From Moraxellaceae bacterium (GTDB taxonomy: Bacteria; Pseudomonadota; Gammaproteobacteria; Pseudomonadales; Moraxellaceae), in NCBI GenBank assembly GCA_014378805.1, contig JACMMY010000072.1, positions 1 through 23,277 on the forward strand: a DNA stretch of 23,277 nucleotides. The letters are read 5' to 3'. The first letter of the stretch is position 1; the number at the start of each line of letters is the position of its first letter. The notes under the pieces are model-generated. The model did not search any database, had not been told where the DNA came from, and saw only the letters and a list, made by a program, of their open reading frames with translations. Below, piece after piece: positions 15,056-23,277 of this stretch. The translations under genes and the position numbers were made by a program.

Positions 15056-15354
15056 AGTCGCTCACGATCTGAAATTTGGATTGGCACAACAGTGCAATAA
15101 TACCATTTGATTAAATACCTAAGATTAATAAAAGTCTATATTAAAAAACTGTGTTAAGGAAAAATTACATGCATTCATTTCAAACCAGCGCATTGTTTGT
15201 GATGACGGAAATGAAGAAAATTATAATCACATAGTTGTTTGGTGCGTGCGTTTCAGATGATGAATGAAATATTGTCGTTGTAGTATAATGAACAGATAGA
15301 AATATTCGATTGTTTTTTAAACCAGGATGTTTCTCATGGTTGGATTTTTTAGGG
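15056..15354. other. AT-rich interval upstream of the TIR-like gene
   Basis: No convincing gene lies in these 299 bases; a 90-residue frame (15180-15452, minus) mostly overlaps the patatin gene and has no homology I recognise. TTGGCAC AACA GTGCAA at 15081-15096 is a small imperfect inverted repeat 26-41 bases before the TIR-like start and might be an operator. No terminator with a proper U-tract is visible for the patatin gene. Confidence 0.5.
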
Positions 15355-16587
15355 TTACATATTTTCAAACAGGAAATGTTCAATTTCATCGATGCGCAAA
15401 CCTGCATCGTGATAACCCAATTGAATGAGTTCGCGGGTAAATGCGGAATCAAATAATAAAAAGCTCATTAAGTCAGCGCTTTGTGCATCGGGCTGCCCTA
15501 ATCCATCCATCAGATAGCGGATGCTGCGTGGCATGCGATGTTCAAGTGTCTTGGCGATAATCGCAATATCTGCGGATGGAGAAATGACCATCGGTGTGAC
15601 AATACGCATTGGCTCAGGCATAACTAGATGTTGCTGATCAGGAATTTTCTTTTCAAGTTCTTGGTATGCAGAAACGAAATTATTCATCCGTTTTAGGTGA
15701 TCTAAATCGGCATCAAGATGATCTAGAAAAATAGCATTCATGAGCGTGCCACAAATTTGCGAGAGTGGAGGGCGCTGAAGCTGAGTGACATAATCATCAT
15801 GGGTCGCTAATTCTGAACGTAATAAACTATCCGCAGACTCCTGACAACGGACGCCAATTGCAAATAAACGCTCTGCACCTAAACGAATTGCTGGGCTGAG
15901 TGGTGTGGTGAGGCGCATCGCACCATCACCAAAATAAGCCACTGAATCACCTGTTTTGAGTGCGACAGGAGGAAATACCAACGGAATCGCAGCAGAAGCC
16001 AGAATATGATCAATGCTTAGATGCGTGCGAAGTGCTACGCGGCGACTTTTATTCCACAGCGCGTGTCCGAGTTGTCCTTGAACAAAAGTAAAGGCTTTGC
16101 CCGAATGATAACCCGTTGTTGTAACGCCGATTGCATAGAGATGCCCCGCCTTTATTGACTGATCAATTCCTGCTAAATCTAGACTACTTTCGAGCAAGTG
16201 ACGTAGAGGCTCTGCATCTAAAAATGACTTCAGTCGCCCTGCGCCAAATAATCCACCGAAAGCAAAATCTAATGCCGCTTGAGCGCCTGTTTGTGCCAAC
16301 GATAGCGAGTCAAACCGAAAAACATGTGATGCATCTAGATTTCCCCACAGCTTAGTGAGAAGCTTCGCGCCTTCCAGAAAATTTCCACTATTCGCCGCAA
16401 TAGTCGCGCCATTGATTGCACCTGCGGAAGCCCCTGTAATAATCTTGAAGGGCGAAGGCTTACCTGCAAAGGCGGGTATTTCGCTGACTCGTTTAAGGAC
16501 GCCTGCTTGATATGCGCCCCTTGCGCCACCTGCTGTGAGTACAAGTCCAGTCATGTTGCAAGGCGTCGTCGACTTCATCTTAGACAT
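15355..16587 (-). CDS. Patatin-like phospholipase
   Basis: This 410-residue patatin-family lipid acyl hydrolase has the Ser-Asp dyad complete. The oxyanion motif GGARGAYQAG is at 20-29, the nucleophile is S54 in GASAG, and the catalytic Asp is D221 in FGDGA. The substrate is likely phospholipid or other acyl ester. No signal peptide is visible, so it acts in the cytosol or at the inner membrane face. The start at 16587 has AAGGAAG seven bases upstream; the frame extends to 16611 without added support. The C-terminal 130 residues (from about residue 280) are a helical extension seen in longer bacterial patatins. It is followed on the same strand by the TIR-like gene after 299 bases, probably separately transcribed. 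A terminator of serA lies upstream. Confidence 0.9.
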   Translation of the reverse strand: MSKMKSTTPCNMTGLVLTAGGARGAYQAGVLKRVSEIPAFAGKPSPFKIITGASAGAINGATIAANSGNFLEGAKLLTKLWGNLDASHVFRFDSLSLAQTGAQAALDFAFGGLFGAGRLKSFLDAEPLRHLLESSLDLAGIDQSIKAGHLYAIGVTTTGYHSGKAFTFVQGQLGHALWNKSRRVALRTHLSIDHILASAAIPLVFPPVALKTGDSVAYFGDGAMRLTTPLSPAIRLGAERLFAIGVRCQESADSLLRSELATHDDYVTQLQRPPLSQICGTLMNAIFLDHLDADLDHLKRMNNFVSAYQELEKKIPDQQHLVMPEPMRIVTPMVISPSADIAIIAKTLEHRMPRSIRYLMDGLGQPDAQSADLMSFLLFDSAFTRELIQLGYHDAGLRIDEIEHFLFENM

Positions 16588-16776
16588 GGAGCACTTCCTT
16601 AGATTTTGCAATCAAAAAAATTAAGCTAGGCGTACAAGCGATACGTTTAGTGCAGCAAGTCTTATGCCACTAACAGTTTATGAACTCTATCCTGATTCAT
16701 TTGACAGCTTTGTCAAATGGCAAAAAGGTATCCCGTTAGACATGATTGTTTAATTTGGTTAGCCGACACATAACCA

Positions 16777-16804
16777 TAAAAAAACCCCGCTTGCGCGAGG
16801 TCTT
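16777..16804 (-). terminator. Intrinsic terminator of serA
   Basis: On the minus strand ACCTCGC pairs with GCGGGGT (one G-U) around GCAA and is followed by seven T residues. It lies 23 bases past the serA stop codon. Confidence 0.85.
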
Positions 16805-16826
16805 GTTTACAACGAAAAGTTAGATA

Positions 16827-18059
16827 TTAGTACAATACGCGGACGCGCATGGTGCCATTCACGCCTTGCAGTTTTTCAAATGCGCGGCTTGAGTCGCTAC
16901 CCGCAACATCCATGACCAAATAACCGATATCACCTTTAGTCATCAGGCTTTGCGCGACGATGTTGATGTTGTTTTCAGCAAACAAAGCGTTGACCGCAGA
17001 CAGCACACCCGGTACGTTTTTGTGGATGTGCAGTAGGCGATGTGTGCCTTCTTGTTTCGGAATCGAAACTTCTGGGAAGTTCACCGCAGTGATCGTCGCG
17101 CCAGAATCAGAGTAACGAACAAATTTGTCTGCCACTTCCAAACCGATGTTTGCTTGCGCTTCCAACGTTGAACCACCGATATGCGGGGTCAAAATGACAT
17201 TGTCATATTTACGCAGTGGTGATTGGAATTCTTCGTCGTTTGCTTTAGGTTCTTTCGGGAACACGTCGATTGCCGCGCCGCCCAATTGACCGCTTTCAAT
17301 CGCTGCTGCCAAATCATCGATGACCACACAAGTACCGCGAGCCGCGTTGATGAAGATTGAACCTTTCTTCATTTTTGCGAACTGTGCAGCAGTCATCATG
17401 TTGTTGGTCGATGGCAATTGTGGAACGTGCAATGACACGACATCAGATGATGCGAGCAATTCATTCATGGTTGCGACTTGACGCGCATTACCCAAAGGTA
17501 ATTTGGTGACTACGTCGAAGTAAATCACTTTCATGCCGAGTGATTCAGCGAGAACTGACAGCTGTGAACCGATTGAGCCGTAACCGACCAAACCTAAAGT
17601 CTTGCCGCGTGCTTCGAATGAGCCTTCCGCAGATTTTGACCAGCCGCCACGATGAACTAGTGCATTTTTTTCTGGAATGCCGCGAAGGAGAAGGATCAAT
17701 TGACCCAGTACGAGTTCAGCAACAGAACGTGTATTTGAATATGGTGCGTTGAATACTGGAATCCCACGTTCCAATGCACCATCCAAATCGACTTGGTTGG
17801 TTCCAATACAGAAACAGCCAATCGCAGACAACTTATTCGCTGCGTCTAATACTTTTGCAGTGATGTTGGTACGGCTACGAATGCCGATAAAATGAACGTC
17901 TTTTACTGCTTCGATCAGTGCATCTTCGTCAAGAGCAGTTTTACGATAATCAATATTGGTGTAGCCGTTTGCATGCAACTCATCCAGCGCGGTTTGATGT
18001 ACGCCTTCCAATAGCAAGAAACGGATTTTGTCTTTTTCCAAAGAAAACTGCTGACTCAT
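16827..18059 (-). CDS. serA: D-3-phosphoglycerate dehydrogenase
   Basis: This 410-residue enzyme, the same length as E. coli SerA, oxidises 3-phosphoglycerate to 3-phosphohydroxypyruvate with NAD in the first step of serine synthesis. Domains are a split substrate domain (1-110 and about 300-335), a NAD-binding Rossmann domain with GLVGYGSIGSQ near 160, and a C-terminal ACT domain from about 340 (HRLLHIHKNVPGVLSAVN) for serine feedback. Catalytic signatures are NAARGTCVVIDDL, DVFPKEPKAND and TPHIGGSTLEAQ. A GAGGG site lies seven bases upstream of the start. It is divergent from a probable D-2-hydroxyglutarate dehydrogenase across 108 bases. SerA can also reduce 2-oxoglutarate to D-2-hydroxyglutarate, which gives the pairing a purpose. 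Confidence 0.97.
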   Translation of the reverse strand: MSQQFSLEKDKIRFLLLEGVHQTALDELHANGYTNIDYRKTALDEDALIEAVKDVHFIGIRSRTNITAKVLDAANKLSAIGCFCIGTNQVDLDGALERGIPVFNAPYSNTRSVAELVLGQLILLLRGIPEKNALVHRGGWSKSAEGSFEARGKTLGLVGYGSIGSQLSVLAESLGMKVIYFDVVTKLPLGNARQVATMNELLASSDVVSLHVPQLPSTNNMMTAAQFAKMKKGSIFINAARGTCVVIDDLAAAIESGQLGGAAIDVFPKEPKANDEEFQSPLRKYDNVILTPHIGGSTLEAQANIGLEVADKFVRYSDSGATITAVNFPEVSIPKQEGTHRLLHIHKNVPGVLSAVNALFAENNINIVAQSLMTKGDIGYLVMDVAGSDSSRAFEKLQGVNGTMRVRVLY

Positions 18060-18167
18060 GATGTGCCCTCAAAATTAACACAAATGCCGCAAAGCAAAAA
18101 AATAGGTGCGTATGTTACCATATTACGATCTTTTATTGCGTTATCCCTGTTATAGGTTTTCCGAGAT

Positions 18168-19589
18168 ATGAATATAGTTTCTTCTGATATTGCGACCCCT
18201 CAATTGCCACCTGCGCTGATTGCTGGATTACAGCAAGCCGTGGGTGAAAATCGTGTTCATCTGGATACTGATACCTTGAAAACATGGGGTAAGGACTGGA
18301 CGAAACATTTCGAGCCAAATCCATCGGTCGTGGTTTTTCCTGCCAATACGGCGGAAGTCCAAGCGATTGTGCTGCTCGCCAATGAGTTCGGCGTGCCGAT
18401 TACGCCAAGTGGCGGTCGTACAGGTTTATCTGCGGGTGCAGTTGCCGCGAATGGCGAAATCGTCGTCAGTCTCGATCGCATGAATAAAGTGATTGATTTC
18501 TTGCCTGCTGATCGTATGGTTCGCATTCAAGCGGGCATGGTCACTGAGCAACTGCAGCAATTTGCCGAAGAGCAAGGGTTGTATTACCCAGTGGATTTTG
18601 CTTCGGCAGGCTCAAGTCAGATTGGCGGCAATATCGGCACCAATGCTGGCGGCATCAAAGTCATCAAATACGGCATGACCCGTCAATGGGTACTCGGCAT
18701 GACGGTTGTCACAGGCAAAGGCGACATCCTCCGTCTGAATAAAGGCATGATTAAAAATGCCACAGGTTATGACTTACGTCACTTAATGATTGGTGCGGAA
18801 GGTACTCTCGGAATCGTTTGCGAAGTCGATATTAAATTAGAGCGTCAGCCACAAGATTTACGCGTGTTAGTTTTAGGTGTCCCTGAATTTGCAGCGGTGA
18901 TGCATATTCTACAAGCCTTCCAAAATCGCATTGATTTGACGGCGTTTGAGTTCTTTGGCGAACTCGCGATGCAAAAAGTGATCGCGCATACCAAAATCCC
19001 ACGTCCGTTTGAAACTGAATGTCCGTTCTATGTGTTGCTTGAGTTTGAAGGTCGTTTTGAAGCGATTGTCGATGATGCAATGCAGACGTTTGAACATTGT
19101 ATGGAGCAAGGCTGGGTGATTGATGGCGTGATGAGTCAGAATCAAACCCAAGCGGCGACGCTATGGCGTTTGCGTGAAGACATTAGCGAAACGATTGCGC
19201 CGTTTACGCCGTACAAGAATGATATTTCAGTCTTGATTACGCATGTGCCTGCGTTTATTGCGGATATTGATGCGATTGTGAGTGAATCCTACCCAGACTT
19301 TGAAATTTGCTGGTTTGGTCATATTGGCGATGGCAATTTGCATTTGAATATCTTGAAGCCAGTGAATCTGACCAAAGACGAGTTCTTTGAGAAATGTAAA
19401 GTCGTCAATAAGTCAGTGTTCGAAACCGTGCAGAAATATGACGGTTCGATCTCTGCGGAACATGGCGTGGGCATGACGAAGCGTGATTATTTGCATTACA
19501 CGCGTGATGCGGTTGAGATTGAGTATTTGCGTGAAATCAAGAAAGTCTTCGATCCGAAGGGGATAATGAATCCTGGGAAGATTTTTTGA
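18168..19589 (+). CDS. FAD-linked dehydrogenase, probably D-2-hydroxyglutarate dehydrogenase
   Basis: This 473-residue flavoprotein of the GlcD/D-lactate dehydrogenase group has a FAD-binding PCMH domain at about 45-225 (VFPANTAEVQAIVLLANEFG, PSGGRTGLSAGAV, GGNIGTNAGGIKVIKYG, GAEGTLGIV). A C-terminal FAD-oxidase domain carries GHIGDGNLHLNI and SAEHGVG. These last motifs contain the two His and the Glu that bind the catalytic metal in D-2-hydroxyglutarate dehydrogenases. It would oxidise D-2-hydroxyglutarate to 2-oxoglutarate, passing electrons to the respiratory chain. Glycolate or D-lactate as substrate is not excluded. The divergent position beside serA supports the hydroxyglutarate role. 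The start at 18168 has only a weak GAG upstream. The tail of this gene contains the -35 of the vapBC promoter. Confidence 0.85.
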   Translation: MNIVSSDIATPQLPPALIAGLQQAVGENRVHLDTDTLKTWGKDWTKHFEPNPSVVVFPANTAEVQAIVLLANEFGVPITPSGGRTGLSAGAVAANGEIVVSLDRMNKVIDFLPADRMVRIQAGMVTEQLQQFAEEQGLYYPVDFASAGSSQIGGNIGTNAGGIKVIKYGMTRQWVLGMTVVTGKGDILRLNKGMIKNATGYDLRHLMIGAEGTLGIVCEVDIKLERQPQDLRVLVLGVPEFAAVMHILQAFQNRIDLTAFEFFGELAMQKVIAHTKIPRPFETECPFYVLLEFEGRFEAIVDDAMQTFEHCMEQGWVIDGVMSQNQTQAATLWRLREDISETIAPFTPYKNDISVLITHVPAFIADIDAIVSESYPDFEICWFGHIGDGNLHLNILKPVNLTKDEFFEKCKVVNKSVFETVQKYDGSISAEHGVGMTKRDYLHYTRDAVEIEYLREIKKVFDPKGIMNPGKIF

Positions 19590-19614
19590 GTGTTTGATCG
19601 ATTTTTGATATAAT
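19586..19614 (+). promoter_or_regulatory. Probable sigma-70 promoter of vapBC
   Basis: TTGAGT (19586-19591) and TATAAT (19609-19614) are separated by 17 bases, giving transcription from about 19621 and a leader of some 26 bases before vapB. The -35 overlaps the stop of the upstream dehydrogenase gene. Autorepression by VapBC binding here would be expected. Confidence 0.65.
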
Positions 19615-19646
19615 CCTTACTTGGTATTACTTTGAGGGCGTGTGTC

Positions 19647-19889
19647 ATGGAAATTTGTTCTGTTACGAGCAAAGGGCAGGTCACGATACCGAAATCGGTC
19701 AGGCAGCAGCTAGGTATTTGCCAAGGTTCAAAAGTGAGTTTTAGCTTAGAAAAAGGGACTGTTGAGTTGCATGTGGTGTCCAATCCACAACCTCCGCAGC
19801 AGTCTGGTTTTGGGATGCTAAAAAGCAGTTTAGCAAGTGTTGCTGTTGATCTTGATCCTGCGAGTTTGGTCAATCATGATCGGACTTGA
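19647..19889 (+). CDS. vapB: AbrB-family antitoxin of a VapBC module
   Basis: This 80-residue swapped-hairpin AbrB-type DNA-binding protein has the hallmark VTSKGQVTIPKSVRQQLGI at residues 6-24, then GSKVSFSLEKGTVEL completing the fold. The C-terminal half (about 50-80: GFGMLKSSLASVAVDLDP) should wrap the toxin. The start is ATG 19647 with GAGGG nine bases before; a TTG at 19632 in the same frame is less likely. It overlaps the toxin gene by 14 bases, which is typical of toxin-antitoxin pairs. It probably represses its own promoter. Confidence 0.92.
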   Translation: MEICSVTSKGQVTIPKSVRQQLGICQGSKVSFSLEKGTVELHVVSNPQPPQQSGFGMLKSSLASVAVDLDPASLVNHDRT

Positions 19890-20313
19890 TACCAATATTC
19901 TGGCACGTTATTACATTGATGATGCTCAGGATGCTGAATCGCAGCATCAGCGGGTGTCTGCGCGCGAGCTTATTGAGTCAGGACAGTCGCTCATGGTCGC
20001 TAAGACTGTGTTGTTGGAACTTGAATGGGTGATGCGCGGCTATTATGGTTTTTCTGTTGCAGAAATTATGCAAGTTTTTCAGCATTTATGTGCTTTGCCG
20101 CAGGTGACCATTGAAGATCGAGAAACTGTTTCGCAGGCGATTGAACATTGTTTAGCGGGGCTTGAATTTGCGGATGCTTTACATCTGAGTAGTTATCGTC
20201 AATGCGAAACGGTTGCTTCATTTGACGACAAAAAGTTTGCTCGACGGGTGAAGCGTATGGGATTGTCTCCTTCGGTGAGTGTTCCTAAAAAAGTAGTGCA
20301 GTTGCTGAAGTGA
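19876..20313 (+). CDS. vapC: PIN-domain ribonuclease toxin (VapC family)
   Basis: This 145-residue PIN-domain nuclease shows all four acidic residues: D5 in MIGLDTNIL, E48 in LLELEW, D100 in FADALH and D117 in FDDKKF. It is thus predicted to be a magnesium-dependent RNA-cleaving toxin, held in check by the overlapping antitoxin; VapC targets are usually tRNA or rRNA. The open frame extends upstream to 19837, but ATG 19876 begins exactly at the PIN N-terminus and overlaps vapB by 14 bases. The module stands between core metabolic genes and next to an AT-rich gene of unknown role. Confidence 0.92.
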   Translation: MIGLDTNILARYYIDDAQDAESQHQRVSARELIESGQSLMVAKTVLLELEWVMRGYYGFSVAEIMQVFQHLCALPQVTIEDRETVSQAIEHCLAGLEFADALHLSSYRQCETVASFDDKKFARRVKRMGLSPSVSVPKKVVQLLK

Positions 20314-20345
20314 AAGTCCACTTTATTTCGACATGGATGTTTTAA

Positions 20346-21188
20346 ATGGAAAATGAACTTTTATTCCAAGCCTATAGTGAGATATTGAAAGATATAGATA
20401 CTAAGTATCTTGATAAATTAATCCAACATGGTGGTCAGAGACATAACGATCTTGCAGGATTATTTTTACCATCGGTCGAAAGCGGATACAGCACAGCGCA
20501 AAATAAGATCATGATTGTTGGGCGAGAGACTCGTGCTTGGAAGGTGCTTGCTCCCGATCTTGATCCTTTACCTATTGAAGAGTATATAAGTAAAGCAGTT
20601 AGCGTTCACAGGGATTTTTTAGCTAAAAGATTGAATAAGACCAAATATAGTAAAGGATGTACGTTCCTTGACTTCATAAGAGAAGTAAAGAATGAATATG
20701 GACGTGAAGGTTTAATTTACGCTAATTTATTTTGCTTTTCTTGGAAAAAAAGCCATCCTAAACATAGTGCTGATTTTGATTATATTAAAAAACTATCTGA
20801 AAAATTACTTAAAAAACAAATCGAAATTCTAAAGCCACAGTATATTATTTTTGCCAATGGCACCGGAGCATCAGAACAAAGGATAGAGTTTTTCCCCACA
20901 AAGGGTGAACGCAATGTTTGTTTGGATCGATGTCTATTCACTGGAGCGGGTATTCCAGATAAGCAATTATGGGGCTTTAAACTGAACAACGATATTCAGT
21001 GCTATAGGATTCAACATCCTAGCACCCCTTCTAAATCTGCCAGAAATGCCCGAAAGTATCTTATTGATAATTTAATGGATTTGAGAAAGATGAGTGATGA
21101 ATATTCCAAATTTCGCCAATTAGAAGAAGCATTAACCGAGTTTCAGGAAAACGGATTCCAAATGGAACGTGATCAACCAAAGTTCTAA
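20346..21188 (+). CDS. Uncharacterised protein with possible uracil-DNA-glycosylase-like fold
   Basis: This 280-residue protein is of no family I can name with certainty. The order of motifs suggests the UDG superfamily fold: a first strand KIMIVGRETRAW near 53-64, IYANLFCFSWKK near 125-136, PQYIIFANGTG near 162-172, and IQHPSTPSKSARN near 224-236, where HPS resembles the second UDG motif. The usual catalytic residues are not obvious, so glycosylase activity is not claimed. A helical charged tail follows from about 250. The gene is visibly richer in A and T than the flanking metabolic genes, suggesting transfer. It begins 32 bases after vapC on the same strand and is probably co-transcribed. 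A stand-alone defence or DNA-modification role is possible. Confidence 0.6.
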   Translation: MENELLFQAYSEILKDIDTKYLDKLIQHGGQRHNDLAGLFLPSVESGYSTAQNKIMIVGRETRAWKVLAPDLDPLPIEEYISKAVSVHRDFLAKRLNKTKYSKGCTFLDFIREVKNEYGREGLIYANLFCFSWKKSHPKHSADFDYIKKLSEKLLKKQIEILKPQYIIFANGTGASEQRIEFFPTKGERNVCLDRCLFTGAGIPDKQLWGFKLNNDIQCYRIQHPSTPSKSARNARKYLIDNLMDLRKMSDEYSKFRQLEEALTEFQENGFQMERDQPKF

Positions 21189-21208
21189 ATGACAAAGGCT
21201 TTTAATAA

Positions 21209-21841
21209 ATGACCAAACCCTCCAAAATCGTCTGCGTCGGTCGCAACTACGCTGATCATGCTAAAGAACTCGGCAGTGCTGTTCCAGATACGCCAATTCT
21301 ATTTATCAAACCGCCAAGCAGCTTAACGGACTTGAATGATGGCATTACTTGGAATGCCGATTTAGGCTCATGTCACTTTGAATGCGAACTCACCATTCAA
21401 ATCGGACAAACCCTCAAAAATGCAACGGAAGAACAAGCGCGTGCTGCAATTTCAGGTGTGACGTTGGGCTTAGACCTAACCATGCGTGACCTACAAAATA
21501 GCCTCAAAGATCAAGGCTATCCGTGGGAGCGGTCTAAATCTTATGACGGCTCATGCGTACTCGGTGAATGGCTCGCACCCGACATGATCGCCGACTACAC
21601 AAATGCGCGTTATACCTTCAAAGTGAACGGTGAAACCCGCCAAGTCGGTGAAACATCGAAAATGCTATTTGATATCGTGGGTTTAATTTCACACATCAGC
21701 GAAACCTTCACCTTAGAAAAAGGCGACGTCGTGATGACAGGAACGCCCGCAGGTGTTGGGGCGTTGAAGTCAGGTGATCAGTTAGAAATGATACTGGATA
21801 CCGTATTAGGCGATGTTAGCTGGACGACGTTTGTCCGTTAA
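21209..21841 (+). CDS. Fumarylacetoacetate hydrolase family protein
   Basis: This 210-residue compact FAH-fold enzyme is close in size to E. coli YcgM and human FAHD1. Signature elements are IVCVGRNYADHAKELG at the N-terminus, LFIKPPSSL, the metal ligands in CHFECELTIQIG (E-x-E) with a later Asp in GLDLTMRDLQ, and TGTPAGVGALKSGD near the C-terminus. Relatives hydrolyse acylpyruvates or decarboxylate oxaloacetate; the true substrate here is unknown. The start at 21209 has AAAGG roughly ten bases upstream and 20 bases separate it from the preceding gene. It is convergent with the SulP gene, with only 10 bases between the stop codons and no terminator in the gap. Confidence 0.92.
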   Translation: MTKPSKIVCVGRNYADHAKELGSAVPDTPILFIKPPSSLTDLNDGITWNADLGSCHFECELTIQIGQTLKNATEEQARAAISGVTLGLDLTMRDLQNSLKDQGYPWERSKSYDGSCVLGEWLAPDMIADYTNARYTFKVNGETRQVGETSKMLFDIVGLISHISETFTLEKGDVVMTGTPAGVGALKSGDQLEMILDTVLGDVSWTTFVR

Positions 21842-21851
21842 ACAGTGCGGC

Positions 21852-23277
21852 TCAACTGAGTTTTTTATTTGCTTCAATTACAGCATCATCGACACTAAAT
21901 CCGCCGCTATAAGATGAAGCAGGAATTTCAGGTAAATTGACTGCTTCAAAAATTTCGCGCAGCGGATATTTAATCCTTGCCAAAATAAGGTGGATACTGC
22001 GCTTTTGCATAGTGTCCGCAAAGTCACGTAACGCCTCTAAACTTGTACTATCTAAATTTGGTGTCTCCTCTAAGCTGATAATGATCACTTGAGTTTCAGG
22101 CGTGCGCTCCAATTTTTGCTGGATATAAGCAAAAATTCGTTCAGCATTGGCAAAAAAAACCGCTGATTCTGGACGTGCAATCAAGACATTGGGAATTTTT
22201 TTTGCATTGATATGGTGTTTAAGATCCACATAATCATGACCGTCGCCTAATTTGCCCAACCACGCGACATGCACATCGGACATCGTGCGCAGCATCATGA
22301 TCAGACTCAAGCCAATCGCGGCGATTAATCCATTTAAAACGCCTAAAACCAGCACCGCTAAAACGGCTGAGACAACGATCGTTCGATCGCGCCTCCATAA
22401 AAAATAAGGCCGAAATGCGTCCCACGAAATGCTGTGACGGACGGCATGGATGACGATCGCCGCAAGAATAGGTTCGGGCGTATGTTCAATCCATGGCAGG
22501 AGCGTCAGAACCAGTCCGAGTACGATGATCCCTGCAATCCATCCCGCCCATCGACTTTGTGCGCCTGCCGCTTCATTGGCTGACGTCGCAGAATAACCTG
22601 CACCGACAGGCATACCGTGGAAAAAACCTGAGGCGATGTTGGATATCCCGAAAGCCAACAAATCACGATTTGGCGAGGATTTATCACCGTGTTTGATCGC
22701 AAAAGTACGAATCGAACCGTAAGATTCTGCATAGATAATCATGAGCATTGCAATCGCAAGCTCAGCCATTTTTATCCACTCAGAACGGCTGAGGTTGGGT
22801 AATGTCGGCCATTCTAGAGATAGTTTAATCGCACCGACCGCTGTTACGCCGTGAGCAGCGGTGAAACCATAAACATCTAATGCGATACCCCCCGCAATGA
22901 CTAAGAGTGCACCCGGTATTATTTTCCACCGCGCAAATATTTTAAGAAAAATCAGTGCAACAGTGGCAATGGCTAGCCCTGTCATATTCCAATGCGGCAG
23001 GCCAAGCGCTAGATCATTCACATAATGAAAAATATCAGAATGCGTCGGTTTTACATTGACGATATTGGGTAGTTGCTTAATGATAATCGTGATCGAAAGT
23101 CCAACGGCAAACCCGCGAAGTACGGGTTTAGCAATAAAATTAGATGCCTCACCGAGTTTGGCAATGGATGCCAAAACAAAGAAAATCCCTATGAGAATAA
23201 CTAACCCACTGGCAAGTAACAGTCGATGCGTTGGATCGATATTTGGCATACTGTTTAATGCCGAAAATAAAATCACA
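21852..23277 (-). CDS. SulP-family anion transporter, 5' end outside the window
   Basis: The visible 474 residues contain the membrane domain from about the middle of the usual transporter core (FIAKPVLRGFAVGLSITIII, then GYSATSANEAAGAQSRWAGW) with about eight membrane helices. A cytosolic C-terminal STAS domain follows at about residues 345-470 (VLIARPESAVFFANAERIF, VIIISLEETPNLDSTSLEAL). SulP proteins carry sulfate, bicarbonate or dicarboxylates; the substrate cannot be told. Members normally have about 80-100 more N-terminal residues with the first helices, so the first Met inside the window is probably not the start and the gene runs past 23277. No carbonic anhydrase or sulfate gene is in view to guide specificity. 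Confidence 0.92.
   Translation of the reverse strand, partial: VILFSALNSMPNIDPTHRLLLASGLVILIGIFFVLASIAKLGEASNFIAKPVLRGFAVGLSITIIIKQLPNIVNVKPTHSDIFHYVNDLALGLPHWNMTGLAIATVALIFLKIFARWKIIPGALLVIAGGIALDVYGFTAAHGVTAVGAIKLSLEWPTLPNLSRSEWIKMAELAIAMLMIIYAESYGSIRTFAIKHGDKSSPNRDLLAFGISNIASGFFHGMPVGAGYSATSANEAAGAQSRWAGWIAGIIVLGLVLTLLPWIEHTPEPILAAIVIHAVRHSISWDAFRPYFLWRRDRTIVVSAVLAVLVLGVLNGLIAAIGLSLIMMLRTMSDVHVAWLGKLGDGHDYVDLKHHINAKKIPNVLIARPESAVFFANAERIFAYIQQKLERTPETQVIIISLEETPNLDSTSLEALRDFADTMQKRSIHLILARIKYPLREIFEAVNLPEIPASSYSGGFSVDDAVIEANKKLS

Noticed and set aside
15300..15350. Possible terminator after the patatin gene
   Set aside because: Only a 5-bp stem (AACCA/TGGTT) with no U-tract on the relevant strand.
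15180..15452. 90-residue minus-strand frame in and beyond the AT-rich interval
   Set aside because: About a third of it overlaps the 3' end of the patatin gene in another frame, and the rest is low-complexity AT-rich translation without a start signal.

Overview
The window reads as chromosomal DNA of a gammaproteobacterium, most likely a member of the Moraxellaceae (Acinetobacter relatives). This is a judgement from gene content and codon style, including divergent serA and a GlcD-type FAD dehydrogenase and a LemA/TPM cluster. No rRNA or other phylogenetic marker is present to prove it. I found no tRNA, rRNA, CRISPR array or complete insertion sequence.

Layout. Bases 1-947 hold a REP-associated tyrosine transposase (RAYT) with its REP palindromes, plus an upstream near-identical copy of the RAYT leader and first codons that is cut off by another REP. 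Bases 948-1322 are non-coding and contain a two-unit 32-bp tandem repeat. Bases 1323-4639 encode a secreted zinc-dependent phospholipase C/P1-nuclease-like protein, a secreted parvulin-type prolyl isomerase, and a membrane-anchored coiled-coil protein that starts with TTG on the isomerase stop codon. A convergent terminator separates them from an orphan branched-chain amino-acid-type binding lipoprotein (minus strand). Bases 6219-8434 are an operon of LemA and two TPM-domain proteins. Bases 8484-11323 (minus) are a histidine kinase/LuxR-type response regulator operon carrying three frame disruptions: one in the kinase and two in the regulator, one of them an exact 7-bp tandem duplication. Bases 11528-13361 (minus) hold an intact lipoprotein and, upstream of it, a shattered paralogue spread over several frames.

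The second half begins with an AAC(2')-like GNAT acetyltransferase (+), a stand-alone TIR-like nucleotide-binding protein (-, probable anti-phage effector) and a patatin-like phospholipase (-). Then come serA (-) and, divergently, a probable D-2-hydroxyglutarate dehydrogenase (+), a pair that makes metabolic sense. A VapBC toxin-antitoxin pair with a good promoter and an AT-rich gene of unknown function with a possible uracil-DNA-glycosylase-like fold follow. A fumarylacetoacetate hydrolase family gene and a SulP anion transporter, truncated by the window end, close the window.

The core metabolic genes look intact and ordinary. The unusual signals are the RAYT fossil, the clustered gene decay between about 8.5 and 13.4 kb, and two probable defence or accessory spots (14.2-15.1 kb and 19.6-21.2 kb). 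No clearly new multi-gene system is demonstrated. The best candidates for undescribed biology are the TIR-like protein with its conserved-looking N-terminal module, the UDG-like protein beside VapBC, and the phospholipase/isomerase/coiled-coil cluster.
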